DNA of 36,550 nucleotides, from the NCBI GenBank assembly GCA_001828935.1, contig MHZX01000106.1, forward strand, positions 1 through 36,550. Direction: 5' to 3'. Source of the stretch: Rhodocyclales bacterium RIFCSPLOWO2_02_FULL_63_24. GTDB taxonomy: Bacteria > Pseudomonadota > Gammaproteobacteria > Burkholderiales > Rhodocyclaceae. Both the position numbers and the translations under genes were made by a program. Numbering within the stretch: the stretch's first letter is position 1; every line of letters begins with the position of its first letter. Below are positions 1-9,082 of this stretch, piece by piece. Under the pieces are notes generated by a model. It searched no databases, had not been told where the DNA came from, and saw nothing but the letters and a program-made list of their open reading frames with translations.

Positions 1-91
1 CTCACCCATCAGGTGTCTCCCCGCAGACCGATCAAGCCCACAGCCTGCCTGACCTGTGGCTACTTTGCACGCAGTCAAATGCGTTTTTTAG

Positions 92-217
92 GTTTATCCC
101 TCATGGCTGGATGAGTATTCTCGAATTGCGCTCGGCACGCTGGTGATTGTCATCAATCTTGCGGCCTATGGCTGGGCGCTGTGGCGGCGCCGCCGCCAAG
201 GACGCGAGAGAATATAG
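92..217 (+). pseudogene. possible C-terminal remnant of a small membrane protein
   Basis: An open stretch of about 41 codons runs from just after an in-frame TAG (89-91) to a TAG at 215-217. Its translation contains one clear hydrophobic segment (around LGTLVIVINLAAYGWAL) followed by an arginine cluster (WRRRRQGRE), the usual look of a transmembrane helix with a positive cytoplasmic tail. No plausible start codon precedes the hydrophobic segment, so if it is coding it is the end of a broken gene. I do not recognise the family. It may also be chance coding potential. Confidence 0.25.
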
Positions 218-267
218 CCCCGCTCGCGTCCGCCAGGACCGACGCCCACATGCCTGGAGAATGCGCC

Positions 268-747
268 ATGCCCCACGACAAACAGCATACCTATGCCACC
301 CGCACCGAATGGACCGGCAACCTCGGCGAGGGCACGACCCACTACCGCGCCTATTCGCGCGACCATGTGCTTTCGGCGGCTGGCCGGCCGGATCTGCCGG
401 GTTCCTCCGATCCGGCGTTTCGCGGCGATGCCTCGCGCTGGAACCCGGAGGATTTGCTGGTTGCCTCGCTGTCGTCCTGCCACATGCTGTGGTACCTGCA
501 TCTGTGCGCGCAGGCCAAGATCACGGTAGTGGCCTATCGCGACGAGGCGCAGGGCACCATGCTGGAGACGGCCGATGGCGGCGGCCGTTTCGCGCAGGCG
601 GTGCTGCGGCCGGTGGCCACGCTCGCCGCCGGCGGCGACGCGGCACGGGCGACGGCGCTGCACGAAGAGGCGCATTGCCTGTGCTTCATCGCCAACTCGG
701 TGAATTTCCCGGTGTCGATCGAGCCGACGGTGATCGTCGCCGGCTGA
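268..747 (+). CDS. OsmC family protein (peroxiredoxin-like thiol peroxidase)
   Basis: A 159-residue protein of the OsmC/Ohr superfamily, whose members reduce organic or inorganic peroxides with two cysteines in the cytoplasm. The two expected sites are visible: a cysteine in the central helix motif ASLSSCHMLWYL and a second in EEAHCLCFIANS, followed by the typical NFPVSIEP end. The length is right for the family. The reading frame is open further upstream, but ATG 268 is preferred: GGAGA lies seven bases before it and family homology begins there (WTGNLGEGT). The protein is closer to the general OsmC/YhfA-type group than to Ohr proper. It is monocistronic and ends 18 bp before the convergent NIT-domain gene. 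Confidence 0.85.
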   Translation: MPHDKQHTYATRTEWTGNLGEGTTHYRAYSRDHVLSAAGRPDLPGSSDPAFRGDASRWNPEDLLVASLSSCHMLWYLHLCAQAKITVVAYRDEAQGTMLETADGGGRFAQAVLRPVATLAAGGDAARATALHEEAHCLCFIANSVNFPVSIEPTVIVAG

Positions 748-765
748 AGGCGCCGATCAAGCGCT

Positions 766-1680
766 TCATTCCGCCAGGGCGCCGTTTGGCGTAGCGAATC
801 TGGCGGGCTTCGGCGCGGCGCCGGCGGCCAGTCCGCGGTCGATCTGGAAGCCGCACTGCCGGGTCCATTCGAGCACCGAATCGACCGCCCGCGTGGCGAT
901 CGTGAAGTAGGTATCGGCGTTTAGCGCGATGCCGGCACTGGCCAGCAGCTTGTCGCGTATGGTCTGCGCCATTTGTTCGACCGCGAGCTTCGCCTGCTCG
1001 CCGGCGATACCGAGATCGGTTCCGGCGCAGGCTTGTTCGAGCAGCGATTCGGCGCGTGAAATGAGGAACATCAGGCGCACTCGCGCCACCGCGGAACAGC
1101 CCTTGCGCGCCGCGACGCTGCTGCCGATGGCGCGCGCCTGGCCCAGGTATTCGGACAGCGCCGGCAGCCGGTTGGCATAGTTGCGCACCAGGCCCGGCGT
1201 CAGCACGCCGCCGGCCGCCAGTTCGATGCGCGCCTCGCCGACCGAGGCCAGCCAGTCGAGTACCTGCGCGATCAAGTGGCTGTGGAGGGCGATGTTCTGC
1301 TCGACATTGCCGCTGGCCAGCGTTTCGATCAGCGTGCGCCACTGGAAGCGGAACAGTGCCAGGTCGTTGCTGGTAAGGCAGGGGCGCGTCTGCGCGGTTT
1401 CCCCTGCGACAAATGGCGCGAGTTCGGCCTGGAGCGCGTCGATTTCCAGGCGCTTGGCCATCATGCGCTTCTCAAAGGCGCGGTCGCCGGCCAGCCAGCC
1501 GCTGCTCAGGCCGCGGTGCTGCTGCAGGCTGGACATCACCCGCAGCAGGCAGTCGCAGAAGCCCAGGGCCTGCTTTGCCGCTGCCCCCGAGCCGTTCCGC
1601 TGGCGGCGATGGCGGACCAGCCAGACGCTCACGCTCAGCGTGCTGGCCAACAGAAGTACAAGCAGTGTCGAGGTAGTCAT
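766..1680 (-). CDS. stand-alone NIT (nitrate/nitrite-sensing-type) domain protein
   Basis: A 304-residue protein with one N-terminal transmembrane helix (about residues 5-22) followed at once by a basic stretch (RHRRQR). By the positive-inside rule this places the rest in the cytoplasm. From about residue 37 onward it is helical, and it carries QQHRG (53-57) in a context typical of NIT domains (nitrate- and nitrite-sensing, the NasR type). No HAMP, kinase, cyclase or methyl-accepting region follows, so it is a sensor domain without an output domain. It starts three bases after the stop of the chemoreceptor gene at 1684-2886 and is surely co-transcribed with it, which suggests the two proteins work together. 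The ligand is unknown; many NIT domains have never been shown to bind nitrate. Confidence 0.7.
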   Translation of the reverse strand: MTTSTLLVLLLASTLSVSVWLVRHRRQRNGSGAAAKQALGFCDCLLRVMSSLQQHRGLSSGWLAGDRAFEKRMMAKRLEIDALQAELAPFVAGETAQTRPCLTSNDLALFRFQWRTLIETLASGNVEQNIALHSHLIAQVLDWLASVGEARIELAAGGVLTPGLVRNYANRLPALSEYLGQARAIGSSVAARKGCSAVARVRLMFLISRAESLLEQACAGTDLGIAGEQAKLAVEQMAQTIRDKLLASAGIALNADTYFTIATRAVDSVLEWTRQCGFQIDRGLAAGAAPKPARFATPNGALAE

Positions 1681-1683
1681 GTT

Positions 1684-2886
1684 TCACTCGTAGCGGTAGT
1701 TTTGAAGCGCTTCGGTCAGTTGTCCGGCCAACTGATCCAGATAGCGCGAGAGATCGCTGTTCTCGCGCACCAGGGTTTCGTTGCGGTCGGCCAGTTGCGC
1801 CACTTCTTCGATGCTGCGCGCGACGCTCTGGCTGGCGCCGCTCTGTTCCTCGCAGGCGCTCGCGATCTCGCTGATCAGGTCGCGCGTGCGGCCGGTGTGG
1901 TCGGCCACCCGCGCCAGCGCGCCGACCGCCGCCGCAGCTTCGCCGACGCTGGCCCGGGCCTGGAGATTGGTCTGCTCCATCGACTCGACCATGAGCCCGA
2001 TGTCGTCGCGAATTTCGTCGATCCGCCGATGGATGTCGCGCGTCGCCTTGCCGGTGCGCTCGGCCAGCTTACGCACTTCGTCGGCGACCACGGCAAAGCC
2101 GCGCCCCTGCTCGCCGGCCCGCGCTGCCTCGATCGCGGCATTGAGGGCGAGCAGATTGGTTTGCTCGGCCACTTCGGAAATGATGGCGACGATCGAGCCG
2201 ATCTCGCTCGAACGCTGCCCGAGTTGTCCGGCGCTGCCGGCTGCGTTGTCCACGGCGGCCACCAGGCTCGCCAGCGTCTCCGACAGCGTGCCGACGCGCC
2301 GCGCCGCGTCGGATGCGGCTTCGCGGGTGGCCTCGGCCGAGGCCGCCGCGGTCTGCGCATGCTCGCTGGTGGCGGCGACGCTCACCGACAGCTCTTCGAT
2401 GGTCGCCGCCGAGGTCAGGGTGACGTCGCGCTGCGCCCGCACGCCCTCGTTGCCGCCGCTGGCATTGGCGCTGGTTTCGTGGGAGACGCTGGCCATTTCC
2501 TGCGCGGAGCGCGCGAAGGCGGCGAATACCCGAACCAGCGAGCGGGCCATGGCGTTGAGGCGTTCGGCCACCGGGGCGTAGGCGGCCGAGCGCGCCAGTT
2601 CGATGCGTCCGGTGAGGTCGCCGTTTTCGAGCGCCGCGGTGAAGCGCTGGAGTTCGCCGTCCCAACTGCGGCGTTCCCGCTGCTGGCCGAAGCCCAGCCA
2701 GCAGGCGGTGCCCAGGCAGATTGCCCCGGCCAGCCAGTAGCCGGCGTTGTCCGGCTGCTGCCAGGCGAATGCCAACGTACTTCCGGCGAAAAAGGACAGC
2801 AGCGACAGCGCGAGTCCGCCGCCACTGCGGCGCGGGGTGACTTTCACTGGGGTCGCGGGCAGTGAATGGTCCGCCATGGTGTTCAT
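1684..2886 (-). CDS. methyl-accepting chemotaxis protein lacking a periplasmic sensor domain
   Basis: A 400-residue chemoreceptor. Two hydrophobic segments (about 26-42 and 49-66) are separated by only a handful of residues (QQPDNAG), so there is no room for a periplasmic ligand-binding domain. A HAMP-like region follows, then a long helical signalling domain with the conserved hairpin tip ([18 protein letters not shown], then [18 protein letters not shown]), which binds CheW and CheA. No ribosome-binding site stands out before either ATG (2886 or 2877). It must sense something inside the cell or rely on a partner; the NIT-domain protein encoded three bases downstream is the obvious candidate. 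A C-terminal CheR/CheB-tethering pentapeptide is absent. Confidence 0.88.
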   Translation of the reverse strand: MNTMADHSLPATPVKVTPRRSGGGLALSLLSFFAGSTLAFAWQQPDNAGYWLAGAICLGTACWLGFGQQRERRSWDGELQRFTAALENGDLTGRIELARSAAYAPVAERLNAMARSLVRVFAAFARSAQEMASVSHETSANASGGNEGVRAQRDVTLTSAATIEELSVSVAATSEHAQTAAASAEATREAASDAARRVGTLSETLASLVAAVDNAAGSAGQLGQRSSEIGSIVAIISEVAEQTNLLALNAAIEAARAGEQGRGFAVVADEVRKLAERTGKATRDIHRRIDEIRDDIGLMVESMEQTNLQARASVGEAAAAVGALARVADHTGRTRDLISEIASACEEQSGASQSVARSIEEVAQLADRNETLVRENSDLSRYLDQLAGQLTEALQNYRYE

Positions 2887-3026
2887 GATTTATGTTTTAG
2901 GCATTTGACTGGATGTTTGATGTCTAGCAATTGCCTTGCCAGCCTCGGTCCGGGCCGGCCAAAAAGTTCTCAAGGGATTGTTTTCATGAAGATCGCAATC
3001 ATAGCCATGCTTATTACATGGTCATT

Positions 3027-3060
3027 GGTGGCCATGCCGCTGCGCAGGGGGCATGGCACC
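3027..3060. other. hairpin between the catabolic operon and the chemoreceptor gene
   Basis: GGTGGCCATGCC (3027-3038) and GGCATGGCACC (3050-3060) can pair with one bulged base around an 11-base loop. It lies about 70 bases after the end of the leftward operon (stop at 3130) and upstream of the chemoreceptor start at 2886. No U-run follows on either strand, so it is not a classical intrinsic terminator. It may be an RNA-stabilising or Rho-related structure. Confidence 0.35.
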
Positions 3061-3129
3061 ATGCCGGTGCAACGCGATGCTGCCTTGCACCACGCGCGCA
3101 CCAAGAATGCCGGCCGTGCCAGTCGGGCG

Positions 3130-4026
3130 TCAGCCTGGCGCCAGAAACTCCCGGATCGCGGCGCTGATCTGGCGCGGCTGCTCGTGGATCACCCAGTGGC
3201 TGCCCCCGGCGATGCGCGTGATGCGCAGATCGGGCACCACTTGGTCGAGGCCATCGAGCAGCACGGTGCCCAGCGCGGTGTCGGCTTCGCCCCAGATCAC
3301 CAGCGTCGGCACGCGCACCGTGAGCGCCGCGGCGTCGAGCTTGAGCGCGGCGGCGCCGGGATCTTCCGGTGTCGGCGGATACAGCGGCGAGGCGCGGTAG
3401 AGGTTCAGCGCGCAGCTCAGCGCACCAGGCTGCGACCAGGCCGCGCGATACAGCGGAATTTCCTCGTCGCTCAGCGCGCAGCGGCCATCGACCGTGCGGT
3501 TGAACATCTTCAGCAGGCGTTCGTAGTTGTTTTCGGCCAGCACGCGCTCGGCCTTGGCGTGGCGCAGCAGCAGCATGTAGTGGCTGGCTTGCTGCTGCAC
3601 CGGATCGTGCGCCAGGGCGCGGGCGAAGGGCACGGTGTGCGGCGCGTTGACGATGACCAGCTTGTTCACATATTGCGGGTGGGCGGCGGCGAAGGTCCAG
3701 GCGATGGCGCCGCCCCAGTCGTGGGCGACCAGGATGCAGGACTTGTCCTCACGGTCAGCCTGCAAATATTCGATCAGTTGCCGCAGGTCTTCCAGCAGCG
3801 GCTTGTGGCGGTAGGCGGCGACGCCTTCGGGCTTGTCGGAGAGGTTGTGGCCGCGCAGGTCGAAGGCGACCGCGCGGTGATCCTTGCCGAATTCTTCGAG
3901 CTGACTTTTCCAGGCGTACCAGAACTCGGGAAAGCCATGGACGAAGAGCATCAGCGGCGCGTCGGCAGCGCCTGCCGCCACGCAGTGCAGCTTGATGCCG
4001 TTGACCGGCGCGAAGAAGTGTTCCAC
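3130..4026 (-). CDS. alpha/beta hydrolase, epoxide-hydrolase-like
   Basis: A 298-residue alpha/beta-hydrolase of the epoxide hydrolase/haloalkanoate dehalogenase branch. The oxyanion-hole motif HGFPEFWYAW, the nucleophile elbow VAHDWGG with an aspartate (D103) rather than serine, a late acid in WGEADTALG and the catalytic histidine in GGSHWVIHE are all visible. An aspartate nucleophile with HDWGG points to epoxide hydrolysis through a covalent alkyl-enzyme ester rather than esterase activity. The start is GTG at 4026 with AAGGA nine bases upstream. It is the last gene of the leftward catabolic operon, four bases after the dienoyl-CoA isomerase gene. Substrate unknown. Confidence 0.8.
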   Translation of the reverse strand: MEHFFAPVNGIKLHCVAAGAADAPLMLFVHGFPEFWYAWKSQLEEFGKDHRAVAFDLRGHNLSDKPEGVAAYRHKPLLEDLRQLIEYLQADREDKSCILVAHDWGGAIAWTFAAAHPQYVNKLVIVNAPHTVPFARALAHDPVQQQASHYMLLLRHAKAERVLAENNYERLLKMFNRTVDGRCALSDEEIPLYRAAWSQPGALSCALNLYRASPLYPPTPEDPGAAALKLDAAALTVRVPTLVIWGEADTALGTVLLDGLDQVVPDLRITRIAGGSHWVIHEQPRQISAAIREFLAPG

Positions 4027-4030
4027 GCGC

Positions 4031-4843
4031 TCAGTCCTTGAACACGGGTTCGCGCTTCTGCATGTTGGCGGCGCCGGCCTCGAACAGGTCTTTCGACATC
4101 AGCATCGCGGCGTTCCAGGTGGCGATGTAGGTGAGGCCGTCGGCCACCGAGTGATCGCGGCCGTAGGTGATCATTTCCTTGCAACCGCGGATAGACAGTG
4201 GCGACTTGGCGGCGATGGTCCGCGCGATATCCAGGACGCCGGCGTTGAGCGCCTCGGGCGATTCGAAGCAGCGGTTGACCAGGCGCATCTGCTGCGCCTC
4301 GGCGCCGTCGACCTTGCGCCCGGTATAGGCCAGTTCGCGCGCCATGCCTTCGCCGATCAGGCGCGGCAGGCGTTGCAGGGTACCGACGTCGGCGGTCATG
4401 CCGACGTCGATTTCCTTGACCGTGAACCAGGCGTTGGCCGAGCAGTAGCGCATGTCGCAGGCGGTGATCAGGTCGATGCCGCCGCCGATGCAGGCGCCAT
4501 GCACGGCGGCCAGCACCGGCTTGCGGCAGCGCTCGATCGAGCTCAGCGTGTCCTGCAGCCTGAGGATCAGGCGGCGCAGCTTTTCGCGGCGACGGCCGTC
4601 GCAATCGTCCTCGATCTTCTGGCCGATGCCCATCAGCAGTGACAGGTCGATGCCCGAGGTGAAATACTTGCCGCGCCCGACGAGGACGCCGACGCGGGCT
4701 TCGGGCGTGTTGTCCAGCCATTCCATGGCGCCTTCGATCTCGTACCACATCGCCTCGCTCATGGCATTGGCCTTGTCGGGCCGGTTCAGCGCGATGGTGG
4801 CGACGCCGGCGTCGAGGTTTACGTCGAGGGTGGTGAAGTTCAT
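4031..4843 (-). CDS. crotonase-family delta3,5-delta2,4-dienoyl-CoA isomerase
   Basis: A 270-residue crotonase. Its active-site pattern matches mammalian ECH1 rather than ordinary hydratases: aspartate in GGGIDL (D124), glutamate in VKEIDVG (E144) and aspartate in TADVGTLQRLP (D152), with the same 20- and 8-residue spacing as D176, E196 and D204 of rat dienoyl-CoA isomerase. The reaction moves conjugated double bonds in acyl-CoAs so that unsaturated chains can enter beta-oxidation. The start is ATG with AAGGA eight bases before. It sits between the acyl-CoA synthetase and hydrolase genes, which suggests an unsaturated substrate. An alternative is a hydratase acting on a cyclic dienoyl-CoA. 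Confidence 0.82.
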   Translation of the reverse strand: MNFTTLDVNLDAGVATIALNRPDKANAMSEAMWYEIEGAMEWLDNTPEARVGVLVGRGKYFTSGIDLSLLMGIGQKIEDDCDGRRREKLRRLILRLQDTLSSIERCRKPVLAAVHGACIGGGIDLITACDMRYCSANAWFTVKEIDVGMTADVGTLQRLPRLIGEGMARELAYTGRKVDGAEAQQMRLVNRCFESPEALNAGVLDIARTIAAKSPLSIRGCKEMITYGRDHSVADGLTYIATWNAAMLMSKDLFEAGAANMQKREPVFKD

Positions 4844-4862
4844 GTGTTTCCTTTCAGGCCGG

Positions 4863-6452
4863 TCAAAGGGGTGCGGCGGGATGGAAATTGTCGCGCAGTT
4901 CGCGCTTCAGTATCTTGCCGATGGCGCTGCGCGGCAGGGCGGCGACGATTTCGACGGCGGCCAGGCGCTGGGTCTTGCCGAGGCGTTCGTTGGTCCAGTC
5001 CTTGATTTCAGTCGCCGCGCATTTCACCGTACCGCCAGCGCCAGCGCGCTGCGTCCCGTTGGGAACTCTTAGCGTCACAAAGGCCACCGGCGTTTCGCCC
5101 CAGCGTTCCGAGGCGACGCCGACCACGGCCGCCTCGCTCACTGCGGGATGCTGGATCAGCACCGCTTCGAGGTCGCTCGGATAGACGTTGAAGCCGCCCG
5201 AAATGATCATGTCCTTTTTGCGGTCCATCAGCGTGAGGAAGCCGTCGGCATCGAAGCGGCCGACGTCGCCGGTGCGAATGAAGCGCTTGCCGTCGGGCGC
5301 GTACCACTCGGCTTCGCGCGTCTTGTCCGGCTGGCGGTGGTAACCGAGCATCATGGCCGGCGAATGGCCCACCACTTCACCGATCCCGCCCTGCGTGACT
5401 TCGACGCCCGCCTCGTCGATCAGGCGGATGTCGTGGCCCTCGGCCGGCGCGCCGACCGTGGCCAGCTTGTCCGGATGTTCGTGGGCGGCGAGGATGCAGG
5501 TGCCGCCGCCCTCGGTCATGCCGTAGTACTCGACCAGGCCGCCGGGCCAGCGCCTGAGGATGTCGGCTTTCAGCGCGGCCGAGAAGGGCGCGCTGGTGCA
5601 CAGCTTCATGCGGAAGCTGGACAGGTCGAAGCGGTCGAAATCGGTATGCGCCATCAGGCGCTGGTACTGCACCGGCACCAGCATGGTGTGGGTGGCGCGG
5701 TGCATCTGCGCCAGCGCCAGGTACGTTGCCGCGTCGAACTTCGCCATCAGCACCACGGTGCCGCCCAGCGTGACGGTGGGGAAGAAGCTGACCAGCGTGG
5801 TGTTGGAATAGAGCGGGGTGGCGATCAGGGTCACCGCATCCGGCCCGTAGCCCTGCAGCCGCGCCCGCTGCACATGTGCCCAGCGCATGCCGTGCGGCTG
5901 CACGATGCCCTTCGGCGTGCCGGTGGTGCCCGACGAATAGATGATGTTGAAGGGCCATCCGGGCTGGATGTCGACGGCGGCCGGTACGGCGCCGGCCGGT
6001 TCCAGCCAGCGCGAAAAGGGTTCGCCGGCGGGGCTGTCGTCGAGCGTGACGAAGCGTGTCGCGATGCTTGTGCGCACCGCGGCGAGCTGCTGCGCCGTGG
6101 CGGCGTCGACGAACAGCAGGCGGGCCTCGGCGTTGGCCACCATATCGGCGAGGCTCTGCGCCGTCGACGAGGGTGCCAGCGGCGCCACGGCCACCCCGGC
6201 GCGCAAGGCGCCGAGAAACGCCGCCGCGTATTCGAGCGAGGCGCCGGCGCAGATCGTCACCGCCTCGGTGGCCTGGATGCCCTCGCGCTGCAGTGTCGCG
6301 GCGACGCGATCCATCATGGCATCCAGCGTGGCAAAAGAGACGCTGCGCTGGTCCTCGATCAGCGCGGGGTGGCCGGGACGGCTCCGCGCCTGCGCGCGAA
6401 TCAGTTCCGCGTAGGTGCCAAAGGGCTGTTCGATCAATTCAAGCGGGCTCAT
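4863..6452 (-). CDS. AMP-dependent acyl-CoA synthetase/ligase
   Basis: A 529-residue member of the ANL adenylating superfamily, activating a carboxylic acid to its CoA thioester with ATP. Signature motifs are in order: P-loop YSSGTTGTPKG, YYGMTEGGG, RTGDVGRFDADGF, DRKKDMIISGGFNVYPSDLE and the C-terminal RSAIGKILKREL with the adenylation lysine. ATG 6452 is used; a TTG six bases earlier is also in frame. Near the C-terminus an extra segment (RVPNGTQRAGAGGT) interrupts the usual run from FVTL to the WTNERLGKTQRL region; its DNA is a short palindromic repeat also found in the gene at 11557-13377. It begins two bases after the MaoC-like gene. The family fits fatty, alicyclic or aryl acids; the substrate is not predictable. 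Confidence 0.88.
   Translation of the reverse strand: MSPLELIEQPFGTYAELIRAQARSRPGHPALIEDQRSVSFATLDAMMDRVAATLQREGIQATEAVTICAGASLEYAAAFLGALRAGVAVAPLAPSSTAQSLADMVANAEARLLFVDAATAQQLAAVRTSIATRFVTLDDSPAGEPFSRWLEPAGAVPAAVDIQPGWPFNIIYSSGTTGTPKGIVQPHGMRWAHVQRARLQGYGPDAVTLIATPLYSNTTLVSFFPTVTLGGTVVLMAKFDAATYLALAQMHRATHTMLVPVQYQRLMAHTDFDRFDLSSFRMKLCTSAPFSAALKADILRRWPGGLVEYYGMTEGGGTCILAAHEHPDKLATVGAPAEGHDIRLIDEAGVEVTQGGIGEVVGHSPAMMLGYHRQPDKTREAEWYAPDGKRFIRTGDVGRFDADGFLTLMDRKKDMIISGGFNVYPSDLEAVLIQHPAVSEAAVVGVASERWGETPVAFVTLRVPNGTQRAGAGGTVKCAATEIKDWTNERLGKTQRLAAVEIVAALPRSAIGKILKRELRDNFHPAAPL
5040..5069 (-). repeat. short palindromic repeat, copy A, in frame inside the acyl-CoA synthetase gene
   Basis: This 30-bp stretch matches 12223-12252 at 26 of 30 positions. 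Its centre is TCCC-GTT-GGGA, a small stem and three-base loop, and three of the four differences between the copies fall in that loop. It is read on the minus strand in the same frame as copy B and encodes VPNGTQRAG. It sits at a loop between conserved blocks of the C-terminal subdomain. Confidence 0.65.
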
Positions 6453-6454
6453 GC

Positions 6455-6940
6455 TCAATCGTCTTTGGCCTTGGTGACATTGCGTCGGCGGAACATGCCG
6501 TAGCCTTCCATCTGCATGACTTCCTCATTGTTCTGGTTCAGCATCTCCCAGCGCGTGCGCAACAGGCCGACGTGGGGCTTGCTGTCCATCGGCCGCGCTT
6601 CGAGCACTACCGAGCGCACATGCAGGGTGTCGCCGGGGCGCACCGGCTTGAGCCAGCGGATGTTTTCCAGCCCCGGCGAGCCGAGGCTGGCCGATTCCAG
6701 CAGATAGGCGTCGCACATCATGCGCATGGCCAACGCGCAGGTATGCCAGCCGCTGGCGCAGAGTCCGCCGAACAGGCTGTTCTTGCCCGCCTCCTCGGAG
6801 AGGTGGAAGGGTTGCGGGTCGAACTGGCGGGCGAAGGCGATGATGTCCTCGGCGGTCATGGTGATGCCGCCGAACTCGCGGACGCTGCCCGCCGGAAAAT
6901 CTTCCCAGTAGTACTTGTACTGCTTGTGCGCGGCGTTCAT
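6455..6940 (-). CDS. MaoC-like acyl-CoA hydratase (hotdog fold)
   Basis: A 161-residue single-hotdog MaoC/NodN-type protein. It shows the hydratase-2 pattern: MTAEDIIAFARQFDPQPFHLSEEAG with the catalytic aspartate and histidine, then FGGLCASGWHTCALAMRM, then WLKPVRPGDTLHVRSVV. Such enzymes add water to trans-2-enoyl-CoA to give the R-3-hydroxyacyl-CoA, or act on bulky CoA thioesters. AAGGAG lies four bases before the ATG. It follows the chemoreceptor gene by 15 bases and precedes the acyl-CoA synthetase by two, so the three are one transcription unit. No S-specific dehydrogenase or thiolase is encoded in the visible operon, so later beta-oxidation steps must come from elsewhere. Confidence 0.85.
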   Translation of the reverse strand: MNAAHKQYKYYWEDFPAGSVREFGGITMTAEDIIAFARQFDPQPFHLSEEAGKNSLFGGLCASGWHTCALAMRMMCDAYLLESASLGSPGLENIRWLKPVRPGDTLHVRSVVLEARPMDSKPHVGLLRTRWEMLNQNNEEVMQMEGYGMFRRRNVTKAKDD

Positions 6941-6955
6941 GGGGCTCCTTTGCTG

Positions 6956-8983
6956 TCAGGCGACGCGGAAGCGCTGCACCGAGGCGTGCAGGCTGGCGGC
7001 GAGTTGTTCCATTTGCTGGGCGGTGCGGGCGGTGCTGGCCACCGCGCCGCGGTTGGACTCGGCCATCTGGGCGATCTGCTCGATGCTGCGCGCGATCTCG
7101 GTGCTGGCCAGTCCCTGTTCCTTCATCGACAGGGAAATTTCGTTCATGCTGTGCACCACCTGCGCGGCGCCGTCCTTGATGCCGAGGATCGACTCGCCGG
7201 CCCGGTTGGCCAGCCTGACGCCGCCGTCCACGCTGGCGACGCCGGCCTGCATGGCGGAGACCGCCTCGCCGGTGTCGCGCTGGATCGCGGCGACCATGCC
7301 GCCGATTTGCTCGGTGGACTGGCCGGTGCGTTCGGCGAGCTTCCTGACCTCGTCCGCCACCACGGCGAAGCCGCGGCCGGATTCGCCGGCGCGGGCGGCT
7401 TCGATCGCGGCGTTGAGCGCCAGCAGATTGGTCTGGTCGGCGATTTCCTTGATCACGCCGACGATCGAGGAAATCTGCGCCGATTGCTTGCCCAGGCGCT
7501 CGATGATGTGGGCGGCATTGGCCACCGACGTGGCGATGCCGTTGATCTCGCGCACCGTGTCGGCGACCACGGCGTTGCCTTCGGCGGAAAGGTTGCCGGA
7601 GTGCTGCGAGATTTCCAGTGCGTCGTGGGCGCGGCGGCTGATCTGGTCCACGCTGACGCTCATCTGCTCGACCGCCGCGGCCATCGCGGAGGCGGCCTGG
7701 CTTTGCTCCTCGGACGCCTGGGCGATGCGATCGGCGGACTGGGCGAGACCGGAAGACGAACTGGAGACCTCGCCGGAGCTTTGCTGGATGCTGCGGATCA
7801 GTTCGGCAAAGGACTGGGCCATGCTGTTGAAGCGGTCGGCGACGGCACGCAGTTCGTCGCGCGAGCCGATGGCGATGCGCGCGGTCAGGTCGCCCGCCGC
7901 AAGCCGGTCGGCGCCGGTCGTCAGATTCTTGACGCCGCCGACGATGGACACGTAGCAGGCGGCGCCGAAGATGGCGAGCAGGGCGGCGAACAGCAAGGCG
8001 AAGCCGGCGGAGAGGTAGAACTGGGCATTGAGGCGGGCCAGGCGGGCGCCGATCAGGCGTTCCGCGGTCGGCAGCAGCACGGCGTCCAGTTGCCCGTAGC
8101 CGAGATCGAGGGCGGTTCCGGCGTCGGCGAAGAAGGCGCCGGAACCGGTGGTCGGCTTGCCGCTGACGATCTCTTCGCGCACCACCTTGAGCACCGGGCC
8201 GAGGGCGCCGGCGAACTTGCCGGTGAAGCCGGACAGGTCGCCCTTGATGTCCTCGTTGCGGCGCGCGGCACGCTGGATGTTTTCGTCGAGGCCGGCGCGG
8301 AATTTGTCCAGCATGCTGGCGCGGGCGCCGAAGTCGAGGCGTTCCGTCTCGGTGGCGGCGACGCGGATCAGGATGCTGGTGCCGAGGTCGCGCACCTGGG
8401 CCAGTTGTTCGAGGATGTCCGGCAAGGTGGCGATGGCGACGTTGAGCAGGTAGAGGGAATCCAGCTCCGGGTCCACGATCAGCCCGCTCCTTTCGCTGGC
8501 ATTCCTGAGCATCGTCAGGCTGCCGTGGATCAGCTTGGTGTGGGCCTGGAAGCTGGCGGCGCCGTCCATCTCGCCCCAGCCCTTGAGCAGTTCGCCCCAG
8601 GATTGCTTGAGCGCGCGCCATTCCCCGTCGTCGACGAAGCCGGCGCCGGGGCCGGCCAGGGTCGCTTCGATGCGGCCGAGCAGGGCTTCCGCCGTCTTTT
8701 CCTTGCCGCGTGCCAACTCCTCCTGGGATATCTCGCCGGCGATGGCACCGGCGGCCAGGCCGCGGTGCTGTTGCACGAGATGGACGAATTCGAGGATCGG
8801 CCGGGCCGTGGCGATGCCGCGCACTTCGCTCCGGGACAAGGCGATGGTTGCCTGCAACTGGAGCGACAGGCTGATCAGCAGGTAGGCGATCACGACCAGG
8901 ATGGCGACCCCGATCAGGGCAAACTTCTGCGCGTACTTGAGGCGGTCCATGAGCGCCACGGCGGGCGCGATGAGGAATTTCAT
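6956..8983 (-). CDS. methyl-accepting chemotaxis protein with a NIT-type sensor domain
   Basis: A 675-residue chemoreceptor. Transmembrane helix 1 lies at about residues 21-41, followed by a roughly 270-residue periplasmic helical domain of the NIT type (QQHRG at 71-75, as in the stand-alone NIT protein), transmembrane helix 2 near 315-340, a HAMP domain ([18 protein letters not shown]) and a full signalling domain with the [19 protein letters not shown] tip. CAGGAG precedes the ATG. The 99 bp upstream contain an AT-rich patch (about 8998-9012) that could hold an extra promoter. The gene lies inside the catabolic operon, directly coupled to the MaoC-like gene, so the cell probably makes this receptor when it uses the substrate. 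No C-terminal CheR-binding pentapeptide. Confidence 0.9.
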   Translation of the reverse strand: MKFLIAPAVALMDRLKYAQKFALIGVAILVVIAYLLISLSLQLQATIALSRSEVRGIATARPILEFVHLVQQHRGLAAGAIAGEISQEELARGKEKTAEALLGRIEATLAGPGAGFVDDGEWRALKQSWGELLKGWGEMDGAASFQAHTKLIHGSLTMLRNASERSGLIVDPELDSLYLLNVAIATLPDILEQLAQVRDLGTSILIRVAATETERLDFGARASMLDKFRAGLDENIQRAARRNEDIKGDLSGFTGKFAGALGPVLKVVREEIVSGKPTTGSGAFFADAGTALDLGYGQLDAVLLPTAERLIGARLARLNAQFYLSAGFALLFAALLAIFGAACYVSIVGGVKNLTTGADRLAAGDLTARIAIGSRDELRAVADRFNSMAQSFAELIRSIQQSSGEVSSSSSGLAQSADRIAQASEEQSQAASAMAAAVEQMSVSVDQISRRAHDALEISQHSGNLSAEGNAVVADTVREINGIATSVANAAHIIERLGKQSAQISSIVGVIKEIADQTNLLALNAAIEAARAGESGRGFAVVADEVRKLAERTGQSTEQIGGMVAAIQRDTGEAVSAMQAGVASVDGGVRLANRAGESILGIKDGAAQVVHSMNEISLSMKEQGLASTEIARSIEQIAQMAESNRGAVASTARTAQQMEQLAASLHASVQRFRVA

Positions 8984-9082
8984 GTGTTGGCTCCTGATAT
9001 TTATTCTTATGGCGAACGTGTATTTCTGGCGCGCCCGCCGTTCGCTGGCGCGGCGCGCTTGCGGGTGAATCCGGAGGCGCGG

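Noticed and set aside
147..794. 215-codon rightward frame overlapping the OsmC gene
   Set aside because: The OsmC frame shows clear family motifs and a ribosome-binding site; this one is arginine- and glycine-rich without motifs.
2986..4041. Rightward frame starting MKIAIIAMLITWSLVAM with AAGGGA before it
   Set aside because: The first residues look like a signal peptide, but the frame then runs through the antisense of the hydrolase gene with typical shadow composition. There is no early stop that would give a small protein.
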